In this document: positions 52,962 through 60,757 of the stretch, piece by piece
Position numbering within the stretch: position 1 is the first letter of the stretch
How the letters are laid out: the number at the start of each line of letters is the position of its first letter
Assembly (NCBI RefSeq): GCF_004802635.2
Contig: NZ_CP046052.1
Location: 868,001 to 932,000 of the forward strand
DNA from: Methylocystis heyeri
Lineage (GTDB): Bacteria > Pseudomonadota > Alphaproteobacteria > Rhizobiales > Beijerinckiaceae
Direction: 5' to 3'
Length of the DNA: 64,000 bases
Translations under genes and position numbers: made by a program
The notes under the pieces: model-generated
Databases searched by the model: none
The model's input: only the letters and a program-made list of their open reading frames with translations
Told to the model about the DNA's origin: nothing

Positions 52962-53012
52962 ATGGGTCTGATTGGCGAATTTTATCAGAGCGATAACAAG
53001 GGCTCGAGATGA
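52962..53012 (+). CDS. Possible 16-aa leader peptide overlapping the barrel gene
   Basis: ATG at 52962 preceded by GAGGATTGGGG, 16 codons (MGLIGEFYQSDNKGSR), and a stop that overlaps the next start as ATGA. It could couple translation of the barrel gene or be fortuitous. Very short, so uncertain. Confidence 0.3.
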   Translation: MGLIGEFYQSDNKGSR

Positions 53013-54433
53013 ATTTTCGTAGGACGATCGCTCGACTGGCGGTCCTCGCTCTGGGAGCGCTGGCGTCGGTCGACGCCATCGCCGACGAGGAGGCTCCGAC
53101 GGTTGCGGCTATGGGGCCGGCGCTCGGGCCTGATCCCAATCAAAGCATGTCGATCGATGGATGGCTGGTCTACCCCACTTTCATGACAGGGGTGATTTTC
53201 AACGACAATATCTACCAGACCCAAATCAACCGGCGGGCCGGCGTGGGTTTGAGCCTGCAGCCGAACATTTTGGCCGAGCAGGACAACGGCCTGCACAAGA
53301 CCAGCGTCCATATCAACGCCTATGCCGAAATTTATCCGGGGCAGGGCGGTTCCGAATTGCTGGTTTCTCCGGGATTGGCGCCGGCGGTCTATGTTTCGCC
53401 GACCAATGTAACCGGGAGGGCCGCGGTCAGCCATGTCTGGACGCCGATGGCTGATCTCTCGGTCAAAATCATCGGCGAATACGAACGCCAAAGCGGTTTG
53501 TTCGCCACAAATTTATGGGGCGCTCAGCCCGAGCCGGCCGTGGCGAGCGGCGTCGCCGTTTCGAGCGTCCCTCAATATTCAAATCAGTTCACCGGGCAGA
53601 TTTCGGTGGAAAAGCAACTCGCCGATCGCTGGTTCGTAAGAGGCTCTGCGGGCGCGCAATATATTTCGTACGATAGTCGGCCTGTCGCCTCGACCTGGGC
53701 GCTCGGACTCTCTGGCGCGGTCTCGAATAATTTTGCCGCGCAGAACGGCAATTCCTACAATGCGGCTCTGCGCGCCGGTTTCTGGATCACGCCGCAGCTT
53801 TACGCATTCATTCAGCCGGAAGCCGACATCAGAATCTATCAGGAATCCTACACCAACACCAACGGCTACGACATTCTTTGCGGCGTGGGCTTTCCGCGAA
53901 CCGGCCTTTATAGCGGCGAGATCTATGCTGGATACCAAACCCAAACGAGCGCGTGGGGCAATTACGGCGGCCGCGTCTCCAGTCCGGCACTAGGAGTTCG
54001 TTTCGCCTGGTATCCGACCGAATATTTCGTCCTGACGGCGAGCCTCAGCGAAACGCTCTCGACTGCGCCGAGTTTTTCTACGGCTTTCATAAACGGCGTT
54101 CCGTTTGCTTCGGTCATGGCTCCCGGCGAGGCGAACAACAGTCGTACGCTGCAGGCGCAGCTGCAGGGCGATTATTCTTTCTCGCCTTACTGGAAAGCGC
54201 ATGTGCGCGGCGGTTTCGCGGATACGAAGTGGACCAATCCAACCAATGTTCAGACGATCTGGAACGCAGGCGGCGGCATCGAATACACGTTCTGGCGAAA
54301 CGTTGCGCTGACGCTGGAATATCGCCTGGCTAAAACTTTCAATAGCCAGTCCGTCTGGTCCTCCTACAATCCGCAGATTCCCTCGGGATACACGCAGAAC
54401 ATCGTGTCTGCGGGGGTGCGTTACGCCTACTAG
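53009..54433 (+). CDS. Outer-membrane beta-barrel protein (BBP2-type porin)
   Basis: A 474-residue exported protein with a signal peptide (about residues 1-25) and a mature part of alternating amphipathic strands. It ends in the aromatic GVRYAY, as expected for a barrel recognised by the BAM machinery. The pattern TGVIFNDNIYQTQINRRAG at the mature start and repeated long strands fit the putative beta-barrel porin 2 group, often encoded next to exopolysaccharide genes. It may form the outer-membrane channel for the glycan of this cluster, working with the short lipoprotein at 50148; this is inference. Its stop codon runs into a 100-bp palindromic repeat. Confidence 0.85.
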   Translation: MNFRRTIARLAVLALGALASVDAIADEEAPTVAAMGPALGPDPNQSMSIDGWLVYPTFMTGVIFNDNIYQTQINRRAGVGLSLQPNILAEQDNGLHKTSVHINAYAEIYPGQGGSELLVSPGLAPAVYVSPTNVTGRAAVSHVWTPMADLSVKIIGEYERQSGLFATNLWGAQPEPAVASGVAVSSVPQYSNQFTGQISVEKQLADRWFVRGSAGAQYISYDSRPVASTWALGLSGAVSNNFAAQNGNSYNAALRAGFWITPQLYAFIQPEADIRIYQESYTNTNGYDILCGVGFPRTGLYSGEIYAGYQTQTSAWGNYGGRVSSPALGVRFAWYPTEYFVLTASLSETLSTAPSFSTAFINGVPFASVMAPGEANNSRTLQAQLQGDYSFSPYWKAHVRGGFADTKWTNPTNVQTIWNAGGGIEYTFWRNVALTLEYRLAKTFNSQSVWSSYNPQIPSGYTQNIVSAGVRYAY

Positions 54434-54532
54434 AGCGCTTCCAGCCGAAGTGGACGCCGGTTCGGCGTGGGAAACGCGTCGAAACAACAATTTGGAGTCT
54501 TTTTCATGGTTCCGTGGAACATGAAAAGACTC
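54433..54532. repeat. 100-bp palindromic intergenic repeat, copy 3
   Basis: Begins at the last base of the beta-barrel stop codon with GAGCGCTTCC and ends in ATGAAAAGACT. It shares order and most bases with the copies at 7380 and 25405. Right half: AGTCTTTTTCATGG with its inverted copy at the end. Confidence 0.88.
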
Positions 54533-54981
54533 TATATGGCGTTCGGTTTAAACGCGTTCGAACGCGCTCCAAATCTCATCGACCGAGCATGGTCCCAAAA
54601 ACTGCTTCGCGCTTTTTGGATGTTGTGGTTTGGAGCGCGGGCGGTCGTTCCGATTTTCATCGCGCAGAGTGCGGCGCTTTCGAACGCGTCGGAGCTGCGG
54701 GGAACGACGGAGGGCGGGCGGCCCCGTGGTTTAGGGGCCCCGGGCATGAGCAGGTCCGCCGGCATGGATCTGAAGAGATCGGCTTGGGGAACAGGCGGCG
54801 GCAAGGGCGAGACGCACCCTCGCGGCGGTTTGGGTGACGCGGGCGGCGATCTTCAACGGCCGCAGCCGCAGGGGCCGGAGTCTTTGCTCGTTGGGAAACG
54901 CAAAAAAAGCGCGCCTCGGATGGCCGGGGCGCGCAACGGGCGTTCGCGGAGACTGTTCGGTCCGATCGAAACGGCGTTCGA
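54533..54981. other. Intergenic region with decayed repeats and ilvE terminator
   Basis: No supported gene; a plus-strand frame spanning 54467-54991 merely reads through repeats. Segments at 54545-54575 and 54585-54640 (GAGCATGGTCCCAAAAACTG) look like decayed members of the other palindromic family. The ilvE terminator lies at 54902-54934. Confidence 0.6.
54902..54934 (-). terminator. Intrinsic terminator of ilvE
   Basis: Stem GCGCGCC (54909-54915) with GGCGCGC (54928-54934), followed on the minus strand by seven T. Confidence 0.8.
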
Positions 54982-55854
54982 TCAGGGCTGAACTTCCTTC
55001 GAATAGTCGTCGATGAGCTGGCGAGAGATCGCGCCGGGCGTGAATTTGTAGGGACCGGCTTCCGAGACCGGCGTAACCTCGGCGCCAGTGCCGCAGATGA
55101 AGCACTCTTCCATGCCGGTGAGCTCGTCCGGCATGATGCGCCTTTCGATCACATTCAGGCCGCGCTTTTTGGCGAGACCGATGACTGTGCGCCGCGTGAT
55201 GCCGTCGAGGAAGCAGTCGGCGATCGGCGTGTGAATCTCGCCGTCCTTGACGAAAAAGATATTGGCGCCGGTGCATTCGGCGACGCGGCCCTGCCAGTCG
55301 AACATCAGGGCGTCGGCATAGCCGCGCCGTTCGGCCCGGTGCTTGGAGATCGTGCAGATCATGTAGAGACCGGCGGCCTTGGCCAGGGAAGGCGCGGTCG
55401 CGGGATCAGGGCGGCGATATTCCGCGATGTCGAGCTTGATGCCCTTCATCTTGGTCTCGACGTCGAACATGCTGGGCCAGTCCCAGACCGCGATGGCGAC
55501 GTTGATGGTGGAGTTCTGCGCGGCGACCGCCATCATCTCGCTGCCGCGCCAGGCCACCGGCCGAACATAGCAGTTGGTCATGCCATTGGCCTTGACCGTG
55601 GCGCCCTTGGCGGCGTCCAGCTCCTCGACGCTGTAGGGAATTTCAAAGTCGAGGATTTGCGCCGAGCGGCGGAAGCGCTCGGAGTGTTCGCGGGATTTGA
55701 ATATCACGCCGTCATAGGCCCGTTCGCCCTCGAAGACGGCGGAGGCGTAATGGAGCCCGTGGGACAGAACGTGAAGCTTGGCCTCCCGCCAGGGGACGAG
55801 CGCGCCGTTATACCAAATGAAGCCATCGCGCTGATCGAAGGGCGGCGTAGCCAT
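54982..55854 (-). CDS. ilvE: Branched-chain amino acid aminotransferase IlvE
   Basis: A 290-residue fold-type IV PLP aminotransferase for the last step of Val, Leu and Ile synthesis. Motifs are WYNGALVPWREAKLHVLSHG, HYASAVFEGERAY, the PLP-lysine segment ISKHRAERRGYADALMFDWQ (Lys near residue 168), GRVAECTGANIFFVKDG, and the late EECFICGTGAEVTPV. Length fits. It is divergent from the MarR gene, with a palindrome between them (55932-55954), and is followed by a terminator. The ilvE/MarR/regulator/kinase arrangement recurs in alphaproteobacteria. Confidence 0.95.
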   Translation of the reverse strand: MATPPFDQRDGFIWYNGALVPWREAKLHVLSHGLHYASAVFEGERAYDGVIFKSREHSERFRRSAQILDFEIPYSVEELDAAKGATVKANGMTNCYVRPVAWRGSEMMAVAAQNSTINVAIAVWDWPSMFDVETKMKGIKLDIAEYRRPDPATAPSLAKAAGLYMICTISKHRAERRGYADALMFDWQGRVAECTGANIFFVKDGEIHTPIADCFLDGITRRTVIGLAKKRGLNVIERRIMPDELTGMEECFICGTGAEVTPVSEAGPYKFTPGAISRQLIDDYSKEVQP

Positions 55855-55931
55855 GTCAATCTCCGGGGGAAGCGGGCCGCCGCCGCAAACGGGGCGGCGC
55901 GGTGGGCTAATGCACTAGCTATCGCCAGGAA

Positions 55932-55954
55932 TTATGTCAATATAGCTGACATAA
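55932..55954. promoter_or_regulatory. Candidate MarR operator in ilvE-MarR divergent region
   Basis: Perfect 8-bp half-sites TTATGTCA (55932-55939) and TGACATAA (55947-55954) with a 7-bp centre. It is 78 bases from the ilvE start and 30 bases from the MarR start. Confidence 0.6.
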
Positions 55955-55984
55955 ATTCGTCGCCAAGGGAATGCGCCGGGAAAG

Positions 55985-56638
55985 ATGCTCAAGCCCGGCC
56001 GCGTGATCGCCTTTTTGGCGCATTTTTTCGGGAGACTGATCCTGTCGGCGCGAGCAAAAGCTGAGAAGGGCCGGGATTCGGGCGCCGTCGTCGCCAGGTC
56101 CCCTCACGGAGGGGCCGCCGAGGCGCCCGGCGGCGCGGACGAAACGGTCATCGAAATGATCGAGCTGTTCTTCTTCGCCTATCGGGATTTCGTGAAGGAC
56201 GCCGACCGTCTGTTGGAGAATTACAACTTCGGCAGAGCGCATCATCGCGTGCTCCACTTCGTGAACCGGCGGCCGGGCCTGACCATCGCCGCTCTGCTCG
56301 ACATCCTCAAAATCACCAAGCAGAGCCTCAATCGCGTGCTCAAGCCCTTGCTGGAGGGCGGATTCATCGAGGCGCGCGCCGGCGCGCTGGATCGTCGCCA
56401 GCGGCTGCTGTTTCCGACCCAGAGGGGGCGGGCGCTCGCCAACGATCTGACGAGGCTCCAGTCCGCCCGCTTCGTGCGCGTTCTCGACGGGCTTGCTCCG
56501 GAGGCGCGCCGGGCGGCGACCGATTTTCTGCTGGCCATGATCGACGAGGACGACCGGACCGCCGTCCGCGCCCATCTGGAGCGCGCGGGGGCCAAGCCCG
56601 CGAAGGTCCGCGCCCTGCTCGCCGGCGCGGAGCCCTAG
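55985..56638 (+). CDS. MarR family regulator (PetP-like)
   Basis: A 217-residue winged-helix regulator. The DNA-binding part (about residues 70-160) has the MarR pattern: NYNFGRAHHRVLHFVNRRPG, LDILKITKQSLNRVLKPLLE, and DRRQRLLFPTQRGRALAN. The N-terminal 50 residues are basic and not conserved, so the real start may be internal. In Rhodobacter the homologous pair PetP/PetR (MarR plus response regulator) controls cytochrome bc1 genes. Here the gene is followed after three bases by the response regulator, so an operon is likely. A palindrome upstream may be its operator. Confidence 0.9.
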   Translation: MLKPGRVIAFLAHFFGRLILSARAKAEKGRDSGAVVARSPHGGAAEAPGGADETVIEMIELFFFAYRDFVKDADRLLENYNFGRAHHRVLHFVNRRPGLTIAALLDILKITKQSLNRVLKPLLEGGFIEARAGALDRRQRLLFPTQRGRALANDLTRLQSARFVRVLDGLAPEARRAATDFLLAMIDEDDRTAVRAHLERAGAKPAKVRALLAGAEP

Positions 56639-56641
56639 CCG

Positions 56642-57391
56642 ATGACGCGAGAAAGCGCCTCCGGCGACGGCCCGCATATTCTCGTCGTCGACGACGACAG
56701 GCGGATACGCGGCCTGCTTTCGCGCTTCCTGGCCGGCGAGGGCTATCTGGTCAGCGCCGTCGCCAGCGCCGCGGAGGCGGCCGAGCGACTCGGCGTCCTC
56801 GTCTTCGACCTCATCGTCCTCGACGTGATGATGCCGGACGAAAGCGGACTGCGCTTCGCAAAACGCCTTCGTGAAGCCGCGGAGCCGTGGAATGCGACTC
56901 CCATCCTGATGCTGACGGCGCTTTCCGAAACCGCAAATCGGGTCGAGGGACTGGAGGCGGGCGTCGACGACTACCTCGGCAAACCGTTCGAGCCGCGGGA
57001 GCTGGCGTTGCGCATCGCCAGCATCCTGCGGCGCACGCGGGCCGGCGCCGGCGCCGGCGGCGGCGTAGAGACGGGGTTAACGCGATTTGCAGATTTCTGC
57101 TTCGAATCCGAAAAAGGCGTGCTGCGGCGAGGGGAGCGGCTGATACATTTGACGACCCGGGAGCGCGACATCATGCGCATTCTGGCGCCCGGCGGCGTCG
57201 TGTCGCGGCGGACCCTCGCGCTCCGGGGCGATTCCGACGCCAGCGAGCGAAGCGTCGACGTCGAGATCGCGCGCCTGCGACGAAAAATGGAGGGCGCCGC
57301 GCATTGTCTTCAGACAGTGCGGGGCCAAGGTTATCGATTGATCGCCGAAAACGCCAAGCTCGGCGCAACGGAACACAGGGCATCGCGATGA
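56642..57391 (+). CDS. OmpR-family response regulator (PetR-like)
   Basis: A 249-residue two-component regulator. Receiver: ILVVDDDRRIRGLLSRFLAG, phospho-acceptor Asp in LIVLDVMMPDESG near residue 60, and the Lys of DYLGKPFEPREL. The C-terminal winged helix shows LIHLTTRERDIMRIL and RSVDVEIARLRRKMEG. The stop overlaps the kinase start (ATGA), so the two are translationally coupled. The MarR/regulator pair resembles PetP/PetR, but the target genes here are unknown. Confidence 0.94.
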   Translation: MTRESASGDGPHILVVDDDRRIRGLLSRFLAGEGYLVSAVASAAEAAERLGVLVFDLIVLDVMMPDESGLRFAKRLREAAEPWNATPILMLTALSETANRVEGLEAGVDDYLGKPFEPRELALRIASILRRTRAGAGAGGGVETGLTRFADFCFESEKGVLRRGERLIHLTTRERDIMRILAPGGVVSRRTLALRGDSDASERSVDVEIARLRRKMEGAAHCLQTVRGQGYRLIAENAKLGATEHRASR

Positions 57392-58755
57392 GCATGGAAA
57401 TAATCGAGGCCTTCACCGCCCCGCGCCGCTGGTGGCGCGGTTTCGCCGGCTGGCTGCACGAGCGCATGCCCAAAGGGCTCTATGCCCGCGCCCTGCTGAT
57501 CGTGATTCTGCCGATCGTGCTGCTGCAGTCGGCGGTCGCCTATGTCTACATGGAGCGTCATTGGGAGGCGATCACCGACCGCCTCTCGGCTTCTGTGGCG
57601 CGCGACGTCGCCGCCATAGCGGACATCTATTCCAGCTTTCCCCAGGACAAGAGCCACGAGATCCTTTCGCGCATCGCGATACTGGACCTCAATATGCAGG
57701 CCACCGTTCTGGAGAAGCAGGCCCTGCCGGTTCCGGCGCCCAAGCCGTTTTTCTCCCTGCTCGACCACACCCTGACGCGGGAGCTCAAGAGGCGGCTGAA
57801 ATATCCTTTCTGGATCAACACCGCCGACCCCGGCAATGTGGTGGAAATCAGGGTGGCGCTCGACGACGCGACTCTGCACATCCTGACCTCGCGCACCCAG
57901 GCCTATGCGACCAACTCCTATATCTTCTTCATCTGGACCACGGTCGCTTCCGTGGTGATCATAGCGATCGCCACCTCTTTCCTGCGCAATCAGGTGCGCC
58001 CCATCCTGCGCCTCGCCAAGGCGGCCGAGGAGTTCGGCAAGGGCAGGGACGCGCCTTTCAGGCCCACCGGAGCGCGGGAGGTGCGCCAGGCGGGCGCGGC
58101 CTTCGTCGAAATGAAGCGCAGGGTCGAGCGCGCCATCGAGCAGCGCACCACCATGCTCAACGGGGTCAGTCACGATCTTCGCACCATCATCACCCGTTTC
58201 AAATTGTCTCTGGCGCTGATGGGACAGGGCAATGAAGCCGCCGAGATGCGCAAGGACGTCGAGGAGATGGAGCGCATCGTCGAGGCCTATCTCGCCTTCG
58301 CCCGCGGCGACGGCGGCGAGACTCCGGCCTCGACCGACATCGGCGCGATCCTCCGGGACCTCCAGGCCGACACGCAGCGACTCGGCGTCGAGGCGCGCCT
58401 CGAAATCGCGGGCAACCCAGTCGTGGTCGCTCGGCCGGCCGCGGTCAGGCGGCTGTTCGCCAATCTCGTCGGCAATGCGCAGCGCTATGGGAAACGCATC
58501 GACGTCGCCATGTCCAATGACGGCAAAACCCTGAACGTCACCATCGACGACGACGGGCCCGGAATCCCGGTCGACCGGCTCGAGGACGCCTTCCGGCCAT
58601 TCTACCGCCTCGACGAATCGCGCAACCAGGATCACGGCAATTCGGGCCTCGGCCTCGCCATCGCAAGGGACATCGCCCGCGCCCATGGCGGGGAGATCAG
58701 CTTGTGCCGCAGCCCCTTGGGCGGATTACGGGCCAGCGTGACCCTGCCGGTTTGA
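57388..58755 (+). CDS. Membrane sensor histidine kinase (EnvZ-like)
   Basis: A 455-residue kinase. First span at about residues 32-52 (ARALLIVILPIVLLQSAVAYV), a periplasmic loop, second span at about 180-205, HAMP (RNQVRPILRLAKAAEEF), H-box GVSHDLRTIITRFKLSLALM, N-box NLVGNAQRYG, and G-boxes DDDGPGIP and GNSGLGLAIARDIARAHGG. In the H-box the usual Pro after HDLRT is Ile, which is unusual for EnvZ-like kinases and may alter phosphatase or kinase balance. The start is the ATG overlapping the regulator stop. Confidence 0.94.
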   Translation: MSMEIIEAFTAPRRWWRGFAGWLHERMPKGLYARALLIVILPIVLLQSAVAYVYMERHWEAITDRLSASVARDVAAIADIYSSFPQDKSHEILSRIAILDLNMQATVLEKQALPVPAPKPFFSLLDHTLTRELKRRLKYPFWINTADPGNVVEIRVALDDATLHILTSRTQAYATNSYIFFIWTTVASVVIIAIATSFLRNQVRPILRLAKAAEEFGKGRDAPFRPTGAREVRQAGAAFVEMKRRVERAIEQRTTMLNGVSHDLRTIITRFKLSLALMGQGNEAAEMRKDVEEMERIVEAYLAFARGDGGETPASTDIGAILRDLQADTQRLGVEARLEIAGNPVVVARPAAVRRLFANLVGNAQRYGKRIDVAMSNDGKTLNVTIDDDGPGIPVDRLEDAFRPFYRLDESRNQDHGNSGLGLAIARDIARAHGGEISLCRSPLGGLRASVTLPV

Positions 58756-58868
58756 GGGGCCCATTGTTCGGGGCGCGTTGTTTCGACAGCATATTGGCGC
58801 GGGATCGAGGGTCTCCGCTTCTCGAAAGCGGTCTCCTCTCGCGCCAAATAGCGGGGAGCGACGAGGGA

Positions 58869-59084
58869 ATGATCGAGAATACGCACCTAATTAGGCGCAT
58901 CAGAGAGTTGGCTGATCTCGCCGACCTTACATGTCCGTCTAAGATGCGGGAGCTGATAGGGGTTTGTGAGGATAAAATTGACCTGCAAGGCGGCGGTTTC
59001 ATATGCGCCGCGGAATTACTCGGCGTGCGTGGTGAGGTCTTATATACAATAGTGCCGGGACAGCTGATATTTGATTTTAAATGA
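58869..59084 (+). CDS. Small hypothetical protein (71 aa)
   Basis: A 71-residue soluble protein (MIENTHLIRRIRELADLADL ... GGGFICAAELLGVRGEVLYT). The ATG follows GACGAGGGA. The sequence looks structured (helix, then beta strands) and is less GC-rich than its surroundings. I do not recognise a family. It lies 113 bases after the kinase gene on the same strand. Confidence 0.55.
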   Translation: MIENTHLIRRIRELADLADLTCPSKMRELIGVCEDKIDLQGGGFICAAELLGVRGEVLYTIVPGQLIFDFK

Positions 59085-59349
59085 TGAATTTCTGTCTATT
59101 CTTGTTAATTCTGCTGAAATCGAGAAATTATTCTGTGTCGCAGAACGGCGCGCGTCCGTCAAAGGCGGTTGCCATATGGCAGGAGCCGATAGAATCAGGC
59201 CGGACGCTCGCGAGGCGCCGCCGGGCAAAAGGCGTGTGACAGGCCAATCGCCTTTGCCGAGCGCGTTTCCCTTGTGAGCGGCGCGCGAGCGTGCTAGGCG
59301 GATGGTGGATCGGGAGCGGCGGAGGATGCAGCGCGCCTCGTTCGCCGGA

Positions 59350-59426
59350 CGGGGTATAGCGCAGCCCGGTAGCGCGGAAGTTTTGGGTACTTCAGGTCGC
59401 AGGTTCGAATCCTGCTGCCCCGACCA
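59350..59426 (+). tRNA. tRNA-Pro (anticodon TGG)
   Basis: Full cloverleaf, 77 bases including encoded CCA. Acceptor CGGGGTA/TGCCCCG; anticodon stem GAAGT/ACTTC around loop TTTGGGT, giving TGG; T-arm GGTTCGAATCC. Confidence 0.95.
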
Positions 59427-59482
59427 CCCGACCGGGCCCGCAATCGCGGGCGAATGCTTGAACAGACAGACACCGAGGCCAC

Positions 59483-59794
59483 ATGACCGCTCGAATTTAT
59501 TGCCCTGCGGCGAGCGCAACCCAGTCGGCTCCCGGCGCCGGCAAATCCTGGGTGCTTCGCTACGATGCCGAGTCGGCCCGCTCGATCGAGCCGCTGATGG
59601 GCTGGACCTCTTCGTCGGATATGAAATCGCAGATCCGGCTGACCTTCGACACCAGGGAAGAGGCGGTCGCCTACGCCGAGCGCAACGGCATTCCCTACCG
59701 CGTCGAAGAGCCCAGGCTTTCGACCGCCAAGCGCCGAATCGCTTCCTATTCGGATAATTTCAAGACCACCCGCGTCGGCCTTTGGACCCACTGA
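59483..59794 (+). CDS. NADH dehydrogenase accessory protein, NDUFS4-like (ETC complex I)
   Basis: A 103-residue protein of the complex I 18-kDa/NDUFS4 family found in alphaproteobacteria and mitochondria. Motifs are ARIYCPAASATQSAPGAGKS, WVLRYDA, MGWTSSSDMKSQIRLTF, EAVAYAERNGIPYRVEEP. It stabilises the NADH-oxidising arm. It sits between two tRNA genes (tRNA-Pro and tRNA-Arg), as in related genomes. Strong call. Confidence 0.93.
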   Translation: MTARIYCPAASATQSAPGAGKSWVLRYDAESARSIEPLMGWTSSSDMKSQIRLTFDTREEAVAYAERNGIPYRVEEPRLSTAKRRIASYSDNFKTTRVGLWTH

Positions 59795-59810
59795 CCAAAG
59801 GCTTTGGTTA

Positions 59811-59887
59811 GACTCCGTAGCTCAGCTGGATAGAGCAACTGCCTTCTAAGCAGTAGGTCGCAGGTTCGAATCCTGCCGGGGTCGCCA
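59811..59887 (+). tRNA. tRNA-Arg (anticodon TCT)
   Basis: Acceptor GACTCCG/CGGGGTC, anticodon stem ACTGC/GCAGT with loop CTTCTAA, T-arm GGTTCGAATCC, encoded CCA. Nearly identical to the tRNA-Arg at 62224. Confidence 0.94.
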
Positions 59888-60059
59888 CTTCGGAAAACAA
59901 CGCCGGGCGCGCCCATGCCGCCGGCCGCCGCCATAAAACAGCCCGCGCTTGGTTTGTCAGGCGATCAACTCGCGCTAAGGTGGTTGGCGTTCGAATTGTG
60001 CGAGAGCGACGATCCTGCAGTGCGGGAGCGCTTCTCTGCGATGATGGGGCGCCGCCGCC

Positions 60060-60329
60060 ATGGCGATCGACACCGACCGAATCGACGACTGCGTGCTCGC
60101 GCTGCTGCTGCTCGGGCGCCATGATGGCTGTCGCGTCTGGAAGTCGTTCGACTGGGAGGCGATGGATCGGCATCCACGCCGCCTCCCCCATAGCGAGCGC
60201 GGTTTACCAAAAAATCAAAGTGATGCGATGGGCCTAGATAGCCCGCAATGCGCGGGCGTTCAGACGCGCGCCCTGAAAGGGATGCTTGCCGGCAGCGGAA
60301 TTTGCGGTTTCGGTTTTACCTGCGGATAA
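60060..60329 (+). pseudogene. DUF6429-like gene, probably truncated or frameshifted
   Basis: The first 35 residues (MAIDTDRIDDCVLALLLLGR, then HDGCRVWKSFDWEAMDR) closely follow the DUF6429 pattern as I remember it: a short protein starting DRIDDAVLALL...HDG...WKSFDWDAMDRL. The remaining 55 residues do not continue it (RHPRRLPHSERGLPKNQ), so the reading frame or sequence has probably changed around 60170-60180. No good ribosome binding site is seen. A decayed gene is the best reading; a diverged but functional small protein cannot be excluded. Confidence 0.4.
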
Positions 60330-60335
60330 CGCTTA

Positions 60336-60383
60336 GAGCGCATTGTCGCAAAAATTGATATGGTGTTGCGATAAGATGCGCTC
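60336..60383. repeat. Palindromic element GAGCGCAT/ATGCGCTC
   Basis: Arms GAGCGCAT (60336-60343) and ATGCGCTC (60376-60383), with inner arms around TCGCAA and TTGCGA. It is 48 bases long and could form a long imperfect hairpin. It lies after the DUF6429-like gene and before the small gene at 60447. Confidence 0.6.
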
Positions 60384-60446
60384 CAAGGTTTATCCGACCC
60401 GATTGCCCGCGATCGAATGCAAAGCGCACCAGCGCCGGAGAAGCAG

Positions 60447-60641
60447 ATGGCCAACAAGAACATTGTCCGCTTGCTCGAAGCCAAATTCAGCGAGTCGCAG
60501 CGCGATTTGCGCTCCGCGGTCATCGATTTCGGCATAAGCGACGAGAAACTGCTCGAGCTGCGAGCCGCCGTGCGGCGCGCCGAACAAGACCTGCAAGACG
60601 CCAAAAAGAAGAAGGGAATTCTCGGCGTTCTGGGGTTGTAG
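60447..60641 (+). CDS. Small coiled-coil protein (64 aa)
   Basis: A 64-residue charged helical protein (MANKNIVRLLEAKFSESQRD ... LELRAAVRRAEQDLQDAKKK) with a hydrophobic end GILGVLGL. The ATG follows GGAGAAGCAG. Heptad-like spacing suggests a coiled coil, and the C-terminus could bind a membrane. No family recognised. It is convergent with the DUF1810 gene. Confidence 0.55.
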   Translation: MANKNIVRLLEAKFSESQRDLRSAVIDFGISDEKLLELRAAVRRAEQDLQDAKKKKGILGVLGL

Positions 60642-60757
60642 ACGTACCCGCCCGCCCGGAGCGCCGTGGGCCGGATGTTTCGAGCCGGGGCGGCTCATAT
60701 CGGCCGGCCGCGGGCGTCATGCCAAATGGTTCCATAACATATTGGCTGGCGGCGCGC

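Noticed and set aside
54467-54991. Plus-strand frame of 174 codons after the barrel gene
   Set aside because: It reads through a palindromic repeat and the ilvE terminator.
59808-60191. Minus-strand frame of 127 codons across the tRNA-Arg gene
   Set aside because: Its C-terminal part (GFEPATYCLEGSC) is the well-known false translation of the tRNA antisense strand.
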